Source of the DNA: Uruburuella suis
GTDB lineage: Bacteria > Pseudomonadota > Gammaproteobacteria > Burkholderiales > Neisseriaceae
DNA length: 64,000 nt
Direction: 5' to 3'
Assembly: GCF_004341385.1 (NCBI RefSeq)
Contig: NZ_SLXE01000006.1
Span: 1-64,000 of the forward strand
This document shows positions 41,947-51,027 of the stretch, piece after piece (positions within the stretch are counted from its first letter, which is position 1; every line of letters begins with the position of its first letter). The notes below the pieces were generated by a model that made no database searches, was not told the DNA's origin, and was given only the letters and a program-made list of their open reading frames with translations. The position numbers and the translations under genes were made by a program.

Positions 41947-43077
41947 TCAAATCAATTCCAAATCCGGCCCGGCATTTTGGGCGCGGCGGCTGCGCAGCTG
42001 GATATCGAGGCGCAAATCGTTGGCGGAATCGGCATTTTTAATCGCATCTTGATAGCCGATTTGGCCGCTTTCGTATAATTCGTAGAGCGCTTGGTCGAAT
42101 GTAATCATGCCGATGTCGTTGGAGCGCTTCATGATTTCTTTGATGCCGAGTACTTCGCCTTTGTGGATCAAATCGGCAATCAGCGGCGAATTGAGCAACA
42201 CTTCCACCGCCGCCACGCGCCCTTTGCCGTGCTCGCGCGGCACCAGCCGCTGCGAGATAAAGGCTTGCAGGTTGAGCGATAAATCGGTGAGCAGCTGGGT
42301 GCGGCGCTCTTCGGGAAAAAAGTTGATGATGCGGTCGAGCGCCTGGTTGGTGCTGTTGGCGTGCAGCGTGGCCATGCATAAGTGGCCGGTTTCGGCAAAG
42401 GCGATGGCGTAATCCATGGTTTCGCGGTCGCGGATTTCGCCGATCAAAATCACATCGGGCGCTTGGCGCAGCGTGTTTTTCAATGCGGCAAACCAGTTGT
42501 CGGTGTCTACGCCCACTTCGCGCTGGCTGATGATGCAGCTTTTGTGCGGGTGCACAAATTCAATCGGGTCTTCGATGGTGATGATGTGGTCTTGGCTGTT
42601 TTCGTTGCGGTAGTCGATCATCGAGGCGAGCGAGGTGGATTTACCCGAGCCTGTGCCGCCGACAAAAATCACCAGCCCGCGCTTTTTGAGGGCAATCTGC
42701 TTCAACACGGGCGGCAGGTTGAGGCTTTCAAACGTGGGGATTTTGCTGGTGATGGCGCGCAGCACCAGCGCGGTGGCGCCGCGCTGCACCATGGCGTTTA
42801 CACGGAAACGGCTGGTGTCGGGCAGGCTGATGGCGAAATTGCATTCGTTGGTGTTGGTGAATTCCTCTATTTGCTTGGGGCTCATGATGTTGAACGCGAT
42901 TTCCATGCAGCGCTCGGCGGTGAGCGGCTCTTCGGTGATGGGCACGATTTTGCCGTCCACTTTCATGGCAGGCGGGAAATTGGTGGTAACGAAAAGATCG
43001 GAGCCTTTGTATTTATTAAGGTGGCGCAGCCAGCTGAAGAGCGCTTCTTTGGCAGATTGAGGTTCTGAAGAGGTCAT
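41947..43077 (-). CDS. pilU: Type IV pilus retraction ATPase PilU
   Basis: 376 residues, PilT/VirB11 superfamily. PilU is an accessory motor for pilus retraction at the inner membrane. Walker A GGTGSGKST (about 136-144), acidic Asp box ITIEDPIEFVH, Walker B LIGEIRDRETM and the His box TGHLCMATLHAN are intact. The sequence ending (SRRAQNAGPDLELI) and the N-terminal FSWLRHLNKYKGSDLFVT favour PilU over PilT. It is followed by its own hairpin and stands alone. Confidence 0.93.
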   Translation of the reverse strand: MTSSEPQSAKEALFSWLRHLNKYKGSDLFVTTNFPPAMKVDGKIVPITEEPLTAERCMEIAFNIMSPKQIEEFTNTNECNFAISLPDTSRFRVNAMVQRGATALVLRAITSKIPTFESLNLPPVLKQIALKKRGLVIFVGGTGSGKSTSLASMIDYRNENSQDHIITIEDPIEFVHPHKSCIISQREVGVDTDNWFAALKNTLRQAPDVILIGEIRDRETMDYAIAFAETGHLCMATLHANSTNQALDRIINFFPEERRTQLLTDLSLNLQAFISQRLVPREHGKGRVAAVEVLLNSPLIADLIHKGEVLGIKEIMKRSNDIGMITFDQALYELYESGQIGYQDAIKNADSANDLRLDIQLRSRRAQNAGPDLELI

Positions 43078-43203
43078 TGCTTTTTATTTCCGCTGAGGTG
43101 GTTTGTGAGGCGGATTATAGCCGAATATGCGGCCAATATCATATGCCGTTGGCTGCAGCATGCGTATAATGCGTATCTTTGAAAATAAAGAAACCGGTTG
43201 GAT

Positions 43204-43908
43204 ATGAGCGCAACACACACCATCGCCATTATCGGCGCGATGCCGCAGGAAATCGAATTGTTGAAACAAAGCCTTGAGGGCGCGGCCGAGATGAAATTCG
43301 GCCGCTTCAGCGTGCACCACGGCATGTTGGCGGGCAAGCGTGTGGTGCTGGCGCAAAGCGGCATCGGCAAAGTGAATGCCGCGGTGGCCACAGCTTTGGT
43401 GGTGCAGCATTTTGCGCCCGATTGCGTGATCAACACCGGCAGCGCCGGCGGCTTGGGGCAGGGGCTGCGCGTGGGCGACGTGGTGATCGGTGAGGCGGTG
43501 GCGCACCACGATGTGGATGTAACGGCATTCGGCTATGCAATAGGGCAGGTGCCGCAGCTGCCGGCGCGTTTTGAGAGCGCACCCACTTTAATCGCGGTGG
43601 CGGCTGAAGCGGCGGCTGCGTTTGAAGGCGCTGCCGTGCACCGCGGCCTGATTGTGAGCGGCGATCAATTTGTGCACAGCAGCGATAAAGTGGCGCAAAT
43701 CCGCCGCGATTTTGCCGGTGTGCAAGTGGTGGAAATGGAAGCAGCGGCGATTGCGCAGGCTTGTGCGCAGCTGGAAGTGCCGTTTGTGGTGGTGCGCGCG
43801 GTGTCGGATTTGGCCGATGAAAAAGCCGATGTGAGCTTTGAAACCTTTTTGGAAACGGCCTCGGTGCATTCGGCGCAAATGGTGCGCAGCATTATAGAAG
43901 CTTTATAA
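43204..43908 (+). CDS. mtnN: 5'-methylthioadenosine/S-adenosylhomocysteine nucleosidase
   Basis: 234 residues. MtnN (Pfs) cleaves adenine from MTA and SAH and feeds AI-2 synthesis where LuxS is present. Family blocks: IIGAMPQEIELL, SGIGKVNAAVAT, INTGSAGGLGQGLRVGDVV, SGDQFV and the ribose-binding/catalytic VEMEAAAIAQAC with RAVSDLAD. ATG 43204 is preferred over a TTG two codons upstream. A TATAAT box at 43165-43170 fits a promoter. Confidence 0.95.
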   Translation: MSATHTIAIIGAMPQEIELLKQSLEGAAEMKFGRFSVHHGMLAGKRVVLAQSGIGKVNAAVATALVVQHFAPDCVINTGSAGGLGQGLRVGDVVIGEAVAHHDVDVTAFGYAIGQVPQLPARFESAPTLIAVAAEAAAAFEGAAVHRGLIVSGDQFVHSSDKVAQIRRDFAGVQVVEMEAAAIAQACAQLEVPFVVVRAVSDLADEKADVSFETFLETASVHSAQMVRSIIEAL

Positions 43909-43922
43909 AACGATCATATTGA

Positions 43923-43950
43923 AGGCCGTCTGAAATGTTTCAGACGGCCT
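43923..43950. terminator. mtnN terminator, uptake-sequence hairpin
   Basis: Arms 43923-43935 and 43938-43950, 2-base loop, 14 bases after the mtnN stop. Confidence 0.7.
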
Positions 43951-44038
43951 CAGCAACGAAATATATCTGTAAACAGAATAGTCGGAATACGCTAAAAAAC
44001 GGCAGGAAAAAGTGTTGTTTGTGGCGGGGGGAGCAAAA

Positions 44039-44356
44039 ATGAGTGCATCAGAATTATATATAGGTGAAGATACTGACCGCCAATTTGTGGTTGTTGATTT
44101 GAGCAAGGCCGCCACTTGGGAATTGTTTGAGCGGATCCGGGATGGCATGGCTGCAATCGTGCCGGAATATATCCCTCAATTCGAGGGTGAGTATGCCGGC
44201 GGCGTCATGTCGATTTCAGGTTTGCAGGCCGAAGCCTTTGTGCAGGTAAGTCAAATCATTATGCAGGCGTGCAGCGCGGCGGTGTTGCAGCCGTTTAACG
44301 CCGATTTGAAAACTGCTCTCGAAGCCGACCTGCGTTTTAAAAATGCCGCAGTATAA
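44039..44356 (+). CDS. Hypothetical protein upstream of aroD
   Basis: 105 residues, not recognised. Acidic, predicted alpha/beta, starting MSASELYIGEDTDRQFVVVDLSKA; no signal peptide or membrane segment. The GGGGGAG stretch 5 bases before ATG 44039 is a strong ribosome site, which fixes the start. It is 66 bases upstream of aroD, same strand, and could be co-transcribed. Function unknown. Confidence 0.65.
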   Translation: MSASELYIGEDTDRQFVVVDLSKAATWELFERIRDGMAAIVPEYIPQFEGEYAGGVMSISGLQAEAFVQVSQIIMQACSAAVLQPFNADLKTALEADLRFKNAAV

Positions 44357-44422
44357 GCGGCCAAAGCAGAACAGTTATTTTACGCCAGCGGCACACCAAG
44401 TGCCGCAAATTGGAATATCTTT

Positions 44423-45181
44423 ATGAACAGCATTCGCGTTAAAAATCTCATTATCGGCAGCGGCCGCCCGAAAATCTGCGTGCCGCTGGTGGCAGACACG
44501 CCCGCTGCGCTGCAAGCGGCGGTGGCGGGGCTCTTGGGCGTGGAATACGATTTGGTGGAATTTCGCGCCGATTTTTTAAACGCCGCCGCCGATCAGGCGC
44601 AGGTGCTCGCCTGCCTGAAAAGCGTGCGCGCGCAATTACCCGATGTGCCGCTGCTGTTTACTTTCCGCACCTTTGCCGAGGGCGGCGCCTGCGAAATGGC
44701 GCCGGCTGATTATTTCGACTTGCTGCATGCGGCCGCCGCTTCGGGCGATGCGGATTTAATCGACATCGAATTGTTTGCCGGCGATGAGGGTGTGCAAGCC
44801 GCAATCGCTGCGGCCAAGGCGCACGGCGTGGCGGTGGTGTTGTGCAACCACGATTTTCAGCAAACGCCTGCCGAAGCGGAAATCGTCGGCCGCTTGTGCC
44901 GCATGCAGGACTGGGGCGCCGATATTTGCAAAATCGCGGTGATGCCGCAATCGGCGGCCGATGTGCTCACGCTTTTGAGCGCCACCGAAACCATGCAGCG
45001 CTGCCATGCGCGCCGCCCGCTGATTACGATGGCCATGGGACGGCTGGGCATGGTGAGCCGGCTGGCGGGTGAGGTGTTCGGCTCGGCGGTGAGCTTCGGC
45101 GCTGCGGGGCAGGCTTCCGCGCCCGGCCAGATTGATGCCGGTGATTTGCGCTTTATTTTGCAGATGTTGGCGCAAGATTGA
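44423..45181 (+). CDS. aroD: 3-dehydroquinate dehydratase, type I
   Basis: 252 residues. Third step of the shikimate pathway. Class I enzyme: EFRADF near residue 46, FTFRTFAEGG (80-88), catalytic His143 in CNHDF and the Schiff-base Lys170 in DICKIAVMP; then RPLITMAMGRLGMVSRL and the C-terminal GSAVSFGAAGQASAPGQI lid. The type I form is heat-labile and unrelated to AroQ. Confidence 0.96.
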   Translation: MNSIRVKNLIIGSGRPKICVPLVADTPAALQAAVAGLLGVEYDLVEFRADFLNAAADQAQVLACLKSVRAQLPDVPLLFTFRTFAEGGACEMAPADYFDLLHAAAASGDADLIDIELFAGDEGVQAAIAAAKAHGVAVVLCNHDFQQTPAEAEIVGRLCRMQDWGADICKIAVMPQSAADVLTLLSATETMQRCHARRPLITMAMGRLGMVSRLAGEVFGSAVSFGAAGQASAPGQIDAGDLRFILQMLAQD

Positions 45182-45205
45182 AGCGTTTGCGGCATAGGTT
45201 GGCAA

Positions 45206-45232
45206 AGGCCGTCTGAAGGTTTTCAGACGGCC
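45206..45232. terminator. Uptake-sequence pair between aroD and cysJ
   Basis: GGCCGTCTGAA at about 45207-45217 and its complement at about 45222-45232 lie between convergent genes and could serve both. Confidence 0.6.
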
Positions 45233-45397
45233 AATTAATTTGTGGGGCAGATATTGGTATCCGATATTTTCCGCTTGATAAAATTGCTTCGGCAGCGGCC
45301 ACAAAACCCGCAGCAATCGCTTCTCAGCGTTGTTGTTTGATTATTCGAGCAAGTATGAATGGTCGGCAACGGCAATCTTTCAGACGGCCTGTTTGCA

Positions 45398-47158
45398 TCA
45401 ATACACATCGCGCTGATAGCGTTTTTCTTCGCGCAAATCGTTTAAATAATCGGCGGCATCGTCGTCGCTCATTTTGCCCTGGTCGGCAATGATGTTGAGC
45501 AACACTTGTTCCACATCGCGCGCCATGCGGCCGGCATCGCCGCACACATAAATGTGCGCGCCTTGTTGCAGCCATTGCCACACCTCGGCCGCGGCGGCGG
45601 CCAGCTTGTGCTGCACATACACTTTTTCTGCGCCTTGGCGGCTCCAGGCCAAATCGGCGCGGTTGAGCAGGCCGCTTTTGCGGTGTTGCAGCCATTCGGC
45701 CTGATAGAGAAAATCGTCGGTGAATTTTTGATTGCCGAACACAAGCCAGTTTTTGCCGGCGTCGCCATTGGCTTCGCGCTGCTGCATAAAGGCGCGGAAG
45801 GGCGCAACGCCGGTGCCGGCGCCTATCATGATAATCGGTGTGTTGCCGTTTTCAGGCAGGCGGAAATTTTTGTTCGGCTCCACAAACACGCGCACGCTGC
45901 CGCCCTCGGCCAAGCGCTCGCCTAAAAAGCCTGAAGCCGCGCCGCTGTAGGCTTGCCCGTGATGCGTATAGCGCAGCATGCCCACGGTGAGGTGCACTTC
46001 GTCTTCGCTCTCGGCTTGCGATGAAGCGATGGAATAGAGCCTGGGCGTGAGCGGGCGGAAAAGTTCAAACAAAGCCTGCGCCGGCAGCGGGTGCGGGTGC
46101 TCGGCAAACACGCCCACCGGCGGCGTGGCGGCCAGATACACATCAAGCGCGGCGGCGTTTTCCACGGTTTGACGCAGCGCGCTGCTGCCGCTTAAGGCGG
46201 CATATTGCTGCACCAGCGCGGGCGTGTTTTGGGTGATGTCGGCGTGCTCGATCAAGGCCGTCTGAATATCGGTGTCGCGGCCGTCGGGCAGGCGCACCGG
46301 CTCGTGGCCGGCCAATTGGTGCAAGGCGAGGATTTCGGCCACTAAATCGGGCGCATTGAGTGGCCACACGCCTAATGAGTCGCCCGGCTGATAGCGTATG
46401 CCCGAGCCGGCCAAGTCGATTTCGATGTGTTCCACATCTTTTTCGGCCTCGCGGGCGGTGATTTTTTGGCGCAGCGATAAAACGGCGTTGAAAGGCTGCG
46501 CTTTGCTATAGACCTGCGCAGCTTCGGCAACGGCCGCTTGGGATGCGGGCGCAGCCACGGCTGCGGCGGCAAGCTTGCCCAAAGTGTCGGCCGCTGCGCC
46601 AATCCAGGCATCGGCCGCAGCCTGATAATCGAGGTCGCAAATGCCCAAATCGAGCAGACGCTTTGCGCCAAGCTCGGCCAAACGGCGGTCGAAATCCCGG
46701 CCGGCCTGGCAGAAATCGGGGTAGCTCGAATCGCCCAAACCCAGCACGGCAAACGAGAGCCGGCTCAAATCGGGCGCTTTTTTGCCGAATAAAAATTGAT
46801 AAAGCGGCACCGCTTCTTCCGGCGGCTCGCCATCGCCCTGAGTGGAGGTGGCCAGCAGCACAATATCTTCGCCGGCCAGCGTTTTGCTTTTGAAATCGGC
46901 CGCCGCCACCAAGCGCGCATCCAAGCCGGCCTGCTCAAGCTTGAGCAATAATTGCTCGGCCACGCGGCGGGCATTGCCGGTTTGCGAGGCTGAAAGCACG
47001 GTGATGCGGCGCGCGGGCGCGGCGGCTTCAGGCAGCGCCGGTGCCGACCCTTGCTGGCTTTGCGCCCAACAATAGCCCGACAACCAGGCCAGCTGGGTGG
47101 GCGAGAGCGCAGCAAGGCCGGCGGTGATTTCGGGGGGCAGCGGTGCGGCTTGGGTCAT
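45398..47158 (-). CDS. cysJ: Sulfite reductase flavoprotein subunit CysJ
   Basis: 586 residues. CysJ passes electrons from NADPH via FAD and FMN to CysI for sulfite reduction. N-terminal flavodoxin domain (50-190: LSASQTGNARRVAEQL, STQGDGEPPEEA, LGLGDSSYPDFC). Then the FAD-binding domain (RLYSIASSQ) and NADP-binding domain (MIGAGTGVAPFRAFMQQR), ending in the family tail DYLNDLREEKRYQRDVY. No cysI is adjacent on either side, which is less common. Confidence 0.95.
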   Translation of the reverse strand: MTQAAPLPPEITAGLAALSPTQLAWLSGYCWAQSQQGSAPALPEAAAPARRITVLSASQTGNARRVAEQLLLKLEQAGLDARLVAAADFKSKTLAGEDIVLLATSTQGDGEPPEEAVPLYQFLFGKKAPDLSRLSFAVLGLGDSSYPDFCQAGRDFDRRLAELGAKRLLDLGICDLDYQAAADAWIGAAADTLGKLAAAAVAAPASQAAVAEAAQVYSKAQPFNAVLSLRQKITAREAEKDVEHIEIDLAGSGIRYQPGDSLGVWPLNAPDLVAEILALHQLAGHEPVRLPDGRDTDIQTALIEHADITQNTPALVQQYAALSGSSALRQTVENAAALDVYLAATPPVGVFAEHPHPLPAQALFELFRPLTPRLYSIASSQAESEDEVHLTVGMLRYTHHGQAYSGAASGFLGERLAEGGSVRVFVEPNKNFRLPENGNTPIIMIGAGTGVAPFRAFMQQREANGDAGKNWLVFGNQKFTDDFLYQAEWLQHRKSGLLNRADLAWSRQGAEKVYVQHKLAAAAAEVWQWLQQGAHIYVCGDAGRMARDVEQVLLNIIADQGKMSDDDAADYLNDLREEKRYQRDVY

Positions 47159-47565
47159 GGCGGTTCCTTGTTTTCGATTTGGGTGTCACTTTAATCAGGC
47201 CGTCTGAAAAAGGGAAAGAATGGTTTGTTGTAACCAAATGCAGTTTTGTTATATATAAAGTTCTGTTGCTTGTCTTTGTTTAACAGCCTGTTTCAACAAA
47301 TAAAATGATTGGGAAAAAGATGATAAACACGCCCTAAGGCCGTCTGAAAGCTTTCAGACGGCCTGTGTTGTTTGGCTGGGCTTGAGTTTTTATACCCAAC
47401 ATTCAAACATGCGCCTGCTTTGCCGCAGCAATATTTCCGGCAGCGCAACAAACCGGCAACAAAGCGCGGCAATCGTTGTATAATCGCCGCTTTTATCTAT
47501 TCCGTTTCAGATGTGCGGCTTTGCGAAGAAAGAATGAAGCAGGGCGGCGCAGATGGCAGGCACAA
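47159..47565. other. 407-base divergent gap between cysJ and the YajR-like gene
   Basis: It holds one uptake sequence near 47197-47209 and an inverted pair (about 47337-47350 and 47351-47364) with no loop, plus an AT-rich stretch at 47240-47330. No gene or known cysteine-regulon site is recognised. Confidence 0.4.
47456..47484 (+). promoter_or_regulatory. Possible promoter of the YajR-like gene
   Basis: TATAAT at 47479-47484 preceded by TTG; a weak -35 GCAACA lies 17 bases upstream. About 80 bases before the start codon. Confidence 0.4.
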
Positions 47566-48948
47566 ATGGCAAGCAAGCAACGCTCTCAGATGAACCCCGC
47601 CGAATGGCGCGCCAGCACCTCGTTGGCCGGCGTGTATGCGCTGCGCATGCTCGGCATGTTTTTGGTGCTGCCGGTGCTGGCGCTTTATGCCGCCACGCTG
47701 CCCGGCGCGGAAAACAACAAAGCACTCATCGGCCTGGCCATGGGTGCCTACGGCCTCACGCAGGCTGTGTTGCAGCTGCCGTTGGGCATGGCTTCGGATA
47801 AATTCGGGCGCAAAAAAGTGATTTATGCGGGGCTGCTGGTGTTTGCGGCGGGCAGCTTTATGGCCGCCTCGGCGCAAACGCTGGAGGCTTTGGTGCTGGC
47901 GCGTGCCATTCAGGGCGCGGGCGCGGTGAGCGCGGCGGTGACGGCGCTTTTGGCAGACCTCACCCGCGAAGAAGTGCGCACGCGGGCGATGGCGATGATA
48001 GGGCTGAGCATCGGCCTCACTTTTTCGGTGAGCCTCGTGGCCGCGCCGCTTTTGTCAGGCCTAATCGGCGTGGGCGGTTTGTTTGTGCTCACCGGTGTGC
48101 TTACCTTGATCAGCATTGCCGTGGTGGCGTGGGTAACGCCCAATCCGCAACAATCCAAGCTGCATGAAGATGCCCAAGCGCAGCCCGCCCGCATCAGCGA
48201 AGTGCTGGCCGATCGACAGCTTTTGCGGCTCAATTTCGGCATTTTTGCGCTGCATGCGGCGCAGATGGCGCTTTTTGTGGCGCTGCCTTTTGCCTTGGTG
48301 GGCGTGGGGCTGGAAAAAGTGCAGCATTGGCAGGTGTATCTGCCTGCCACGCTGGCCGGCTTGGTTTTGATGGTGCCGTTGATTATCATCGGCGAAACGC
48401 GCAATAAGCTTAAGCAGGTGTTTGTCGGCGGCATTGTATGTATTGCGGCGGCGCAATTGGGGCTGCTGTTCGGCCTGCATTCGCTGTGGCTGATTTTGGC
48501 GAGCCTGGTGGTGTATTTTATCGGCTTCAATGTGCTCGAAGCGAGCCTGCCCTCGCTGGTGTCGAAAATCGCGCCATCCGATTTAAAAGGCACGGCCATG
48601 GGCGTGTATAACACTTCGCAGTCGCTCGGGCTCTTTGCCGGCGGCGCGCTGGGCGGCTTGCTGTTTCAGCATTACGGCTTTAGCGGCGTGTTTACTTTTT
48701 GCAGCGCCTTGATGCTGCTGTGGCTGGCGTTGGCGGCGGCTGCGCCGGCTCCGCGGCCGGTAAAAAATATCACCTTGGCGGTGTCTGCCACTTGGCACGG
48801 ACGCGAAGATGATTTACAGTTTGCGCTAATTGCGCTCTCGGGCGTGGAGGCGGTTAAGTTGAGCGCCGACAAGCAAACCGTGTATATCAAGGCCATGCAA
48901 AAAGGTTTTGACGAAGCCGCCGCTAAAAAAATTATTTCAGGAGCTTAA
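47566..48948 (+). CDS. MFS transporter, YajR-like
   Basis: 460 residues, about 12 transmembrane segments plus a soluble C-terminal domain (about 390-460: NITLAVSATWHGREDDLQFALIALSG...IKAMQKGFDEAAA). That ferredoxin-like tail is the hallmark of E. coli YajR, whose length (454) matches. MFS motif A is DKFGRKKVIYAG. Substrate unknown. I use ATG 47566; ATG 47590 is also possible. It is 3 bases upstream of ssb and could be co-transcribed. Confidence 0.87.
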   Translation: MASKQRSQMNPAEWRASTSLAGVYALRMLGMFLVLPVLALYAATLPGAENNKALIGLAMGAYGLTQAVLQLPLGMASDKFGRKKVIYAGLLVFAAGSFMAASAQTLEALVLARAIQGAGAVSAAVTALLADLTREEVRTRAMAMIGLSIGLTFSVSLVAAPLLSGLIGVGGLFVLTGVLTLISIAVVAWVTPNPQQSKLHEDAQAQPARISEVLADRQLLRLNFGIFALHAAQMALFVALPFALVGVGLEKVQHWQVYLPATLAGLVLMVPLIIIGETRNKLKQVFVGGIVCIAAAQLGLLFGLHSLWLILASLVVYFIGFNVLEASLPSLVSKIAPSDLKGTAMGVYNTSQSLGLFAGGALGGLLFQHYGFSGVFTFCSALMLLWLALAAAAPAPRPVKNITLAVSATWHGREDDLQFALIALSGVEAVKLSADKQTVYIKAMQKGFDEAAAKKIISGA

Positions 48949-48951
48949 ACC

Positions 48952-49449
48952 ATGTCAGTGAACAAAGTGATTCTGCTCGGCCGTCTCGGCCGCGACCCCG
49001 AAGTGCGTTATATGCCCAACGGCGAGGCCGTGTGCAATTTCAGCATCGCCACCAGCGAAACGTGGAACGACCGCAACGGCCAACGCCAAGAGCGCACCGA
49101 GTGGCACAACATCACCATGTATCGCCGCTTGGCCGAAATCGCCGGCCAATATCTGAAAAAAGGGCGTGAAGTGTATATCGAAGGGCGCATTCAAAGCCGC
49201 AAATACACCGGCAAAGACGGCATCGAGCGCACGGCTTACGACATCATCGCCAACGAAATGAAAATGGTCGGCCCGCGCGAAGGCGGCGGTGCTGCGCCTT
49301 ATGACGACGGCGGCTATCAGCAGGCCGCGCCGCAGCAAAACCATTATCAGCCCGAAGCGCCCGCAGCCGCGCCTGCTGCGCCGCGTCGCCAGGCACCGGC
49401 TGCGCCTGCTGCCGCCGTGGACGATATCGACGACGATATTCCGTTTTAA
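48952..49449 (+). CDS. ssb: Single-stranded DNA-binding protein
   Basis: 165 residues. N-terminal OB fold (1-110: MSVNKVILLGRLGRDPEVRY, WHNITMYRRLAEIAGQYLKKG, GRIQSRKYTGKDG). A Gln/Pro/Ala-rich linker follows, and the acidic tip DDIDDDIPF recruits replication and repair proteins. SSB also protects incoming DNA during natural transformation, relevant to an organism full of uptake sequences. AGGAG precedes the ATG. Confidence 0.97.
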   Translation: MSVNKVILLGRLGRDPEVRYMPNGEAVCNFSIATSETWNDRNGQRQERTEWHNITMYRRLAEIAGQYLKKGREVYIEGRIQSRKYTGKDGIERTAYDIIANEMKMVGPREGGGAAPYDDGGYQQAAPQQNHYQPEAPAAAPAAPRRQAPAAPAAAVDDIDDDIPF

Positions 49450-49587
49450 ATTGGCGTTTTAGTTTTGCCGCCGCCGTTTCAAGCCCGGTGCATCGGGTTT
49501 CAGACGGCCACACATGCGCTGAGTCTGCATCTGTCTGAGCGAAATCAAAGATTGCCGCGCTTGGCAGATGAAAAGCAGTTTAAACCA

Positions 49588-49615
49588 TTGCCATTTTAGC
49601 TGTTTTTGATACAAT
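49588..49615 (+). promoter_or_regulatory. greA promoter
   Basis: TTGCCA at 49588-49593 and TACAAT at 49610-49615 with 16-base spacing. Transcription would begin near 49622, about 100 bases before the greA ATG. Confidence 0.6.
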
Positions 49616-49639
49616 AGCACCTAATTTAGAGCGAAACCA

Positions 49640-49676
49640 GCAAGCCGCCATCCATCGGGCGGCTTGCATTTTTATT
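49640..49676 (+). terminator. Intrinsic terminator in the greA leader (attenuator)
   Basis: GCAAGCCGCC (49640-49649) pairs perfectly with GGCGGCTTGC (49658-49667), 8-base loop, followed by ATTTTTATT. It lies between the greA promoter and start codon. In E. coli a comparable leader terminator yields the small RNA GraL and provides feedback by GreA. The analogy is by position and structure only. Confidence 0.7.
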
Positions 49677-49720
49677 GTAATCATCGGGTGAAACCACCCT
49701 TTGCGGAGAATTGAGACATC

Positions 49721-50197
49721 ATGCAGAAAATCCCGTTAACCGTACGCGGCGCGGAGCTTTTGAAAGCAGAATTGCAGCACCTGAAAAGCGTAGCGCGTCC
49801 CGAAGTGATTGAAGCGATAGCCGAAGCGCGTTCGCATGGCGATTTGTCGGAAAATGCCGAATACGAAGCGGCCAAAGAGCGCCAAGGCTTTATCGAAGGG
49901 CGCATTGCCGACGTGGAAAACAAACTTTCGCGGGCGCACATCATCAACCCGGCCGATATTCATGCCGAGGGCAAAGTGGTGTTTGGCGCCACGGTTACGC
50001 TGGAAGATTTGGCCACCGAAGAAGAAGTGTGCTATCAAATCGTGGGTGAAGACGAAGCCGACATCAAGCAAAACAAAATTTCCATCGGCTCGCCGATTGC
50101 CCGCGCCCTGATCGGCAAAGTAGAGGGCGATGTGGCCGAAGTGCAAGCGCCCGGCGGCGTGCGCGAATATGATATTGTGGCTGTGCAATATATTTGA
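49721..50197 (+). CDS. greA: Transcription elongation factor GreA
   Basis: 158 residues. GreA rescues backtracked RNA polymerase by stimulating transcript cleavage. N-terminal coiled coil with the acidic tip in HGDLSENAEYEAAKERQ and C-terminal FKBP-like domain (VVFGATVTLEDL, ISIGSPIARALIGK, VQAPGG). GGAG lies 12 bases before the ATG. The leader carries a terminator hairpin. Confidence 0.97.
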   Translation: MQKIPLTVRGAELLKAELQHLKSVARPEVIEAIAEARSHGDLSENAEYEAAKERQGFIEGRIADVENKLSRAHIINPADIHAEGKVVFGATVTLEDLATEEEVCYQIVGEDEADIKQNKISIGSPIARALIGKVEGDVAEVQAPGGVREYDIVAVQYI

Positions 50198-50210
50198 TAT
50201 GGCTATTTTG

Positions 50211-50250
50211 AAAGGCCGTCTGAAACGTTTATCGGTTTCAGACGGCCTTT
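50211..50250 (+). terminator. greA terminator, uptake-sequence hairpin
   Basis: 16-bp arms 50211-50226 and 50235-50250, 8-base loop, then a T-rich stretch (TATCTTTATTTT). Confidence 0.75.
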
Positions 50251-50514
50251 TATCTTTATTTTGACGAGTGCAACCGACAATAAAGATATAGTGAGCTAAG
50301 TAAAAAAGCGGGGATTTATCATTAGCCGGTAAGTGGTTTATGCGTTTAAAATAAACAACGCAGATAGATACTTAAATCGAATGTATCAAATGGAACTATT
50401 TGACAATTATCGGTCTGATATGCATTAATTGAGCAATAAATGTTTCAAATGTTGAAATTATTGCGCTTTTTTGCAGCAGCAGGCATCACACATAAAATAA
50501 AAGCAGAGGGATAA
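50251..50514. other. AT-rich gap before the DUF4149 gene
   Basis: No gene seen. A TTGACA at 50400-50405 with CATTAA or ATTAAT 17-18 bases later could be the promoter of the DUF4149 gene. No repeat recognised. Confidence 0.35.
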
Positions 50515-50958
50515 ATGAATAAATTGGCAGCCGTGTTGGCGGGCATGTGGTTGGGTTTGCAGTTGGGCATCGGCTATGTGGCCGTGCCGGTGCTGTTTCA
50601 GCATATGGGTAAAATGGAAGCCGGCGCCATGGCCGGCAGCATGTTTGATTTTGTGGCCTACACCGGCCTGGCGGTGTGGCTGCTGCTTTATTTTATCGGC
50701 CGCCATGAATTGGGGCGCAGCCTTATGCGCAGTAAAACCAATAAATTCGTGTTGCTGCTGCTCTCCTTGCTGGCGGTAAACCAATTTCTGGTTACGCCGG
50801 TGATTGCAGCGCACAAAAGCGGCGGCAGCAATTGGCTGCTCTCCTTGCTGGGTGGCTCTTTCGGGCAATGGCACGGCACTTCCAGCGTGATTTATATGCT
50901 GTGCAGCTTGTTGGCGCTGGGCTTGGTGTTTCGTTTGCTGAAGCTGGATTGGCATTGA
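50515..50958 (+). CDS. DUF4149 membrane protein
   Basis: 147 residues with four hydrophobic segments (about 5-27, 48-64, 80-98, 123-143). The family block AVPVLFQHMGKMEAGAMAGSMFDFVAYTGLAVW is typical of DUF4149; function unknown. AGAGGGATAA precedes the ATG. In related neisseriae this protein sits near greA and yhbY, as here. Convergent with yhbY, sharing a hairpin. Confidence 0.8.
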   Translation: MNKLAAVLAGMWLGLQLGIGYVAVPVLFQHMGKMEAGAMAGSMFDFVAYTGLAVWLLLYFIGRHELGRSLMRSKTNKFVLLLLSLLAVNQFLVTPVIAAHKSGGSNWLLSLLGGSFGQWHGTSSVIYMLCSLLALGLVFRLLKLDWH

Positions 50959-50980
50959 GTGTGAAATAATACCCAATAAG

Positions 50981-51011
50981 AAAGGCCGTCTGAAACATTC
51001 AGACGGCCTTT
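50981..51011. terminator. Bidirectional uptake-sequence hairpin
   Basis: Arms 50981-50994 and 50998-51011 between the convergent DUF4149 gene and yhbY; T-rich on both exits. Confidence 0.7.
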
Positions 51012-51027
51012 TGCATGCAATAAAATT

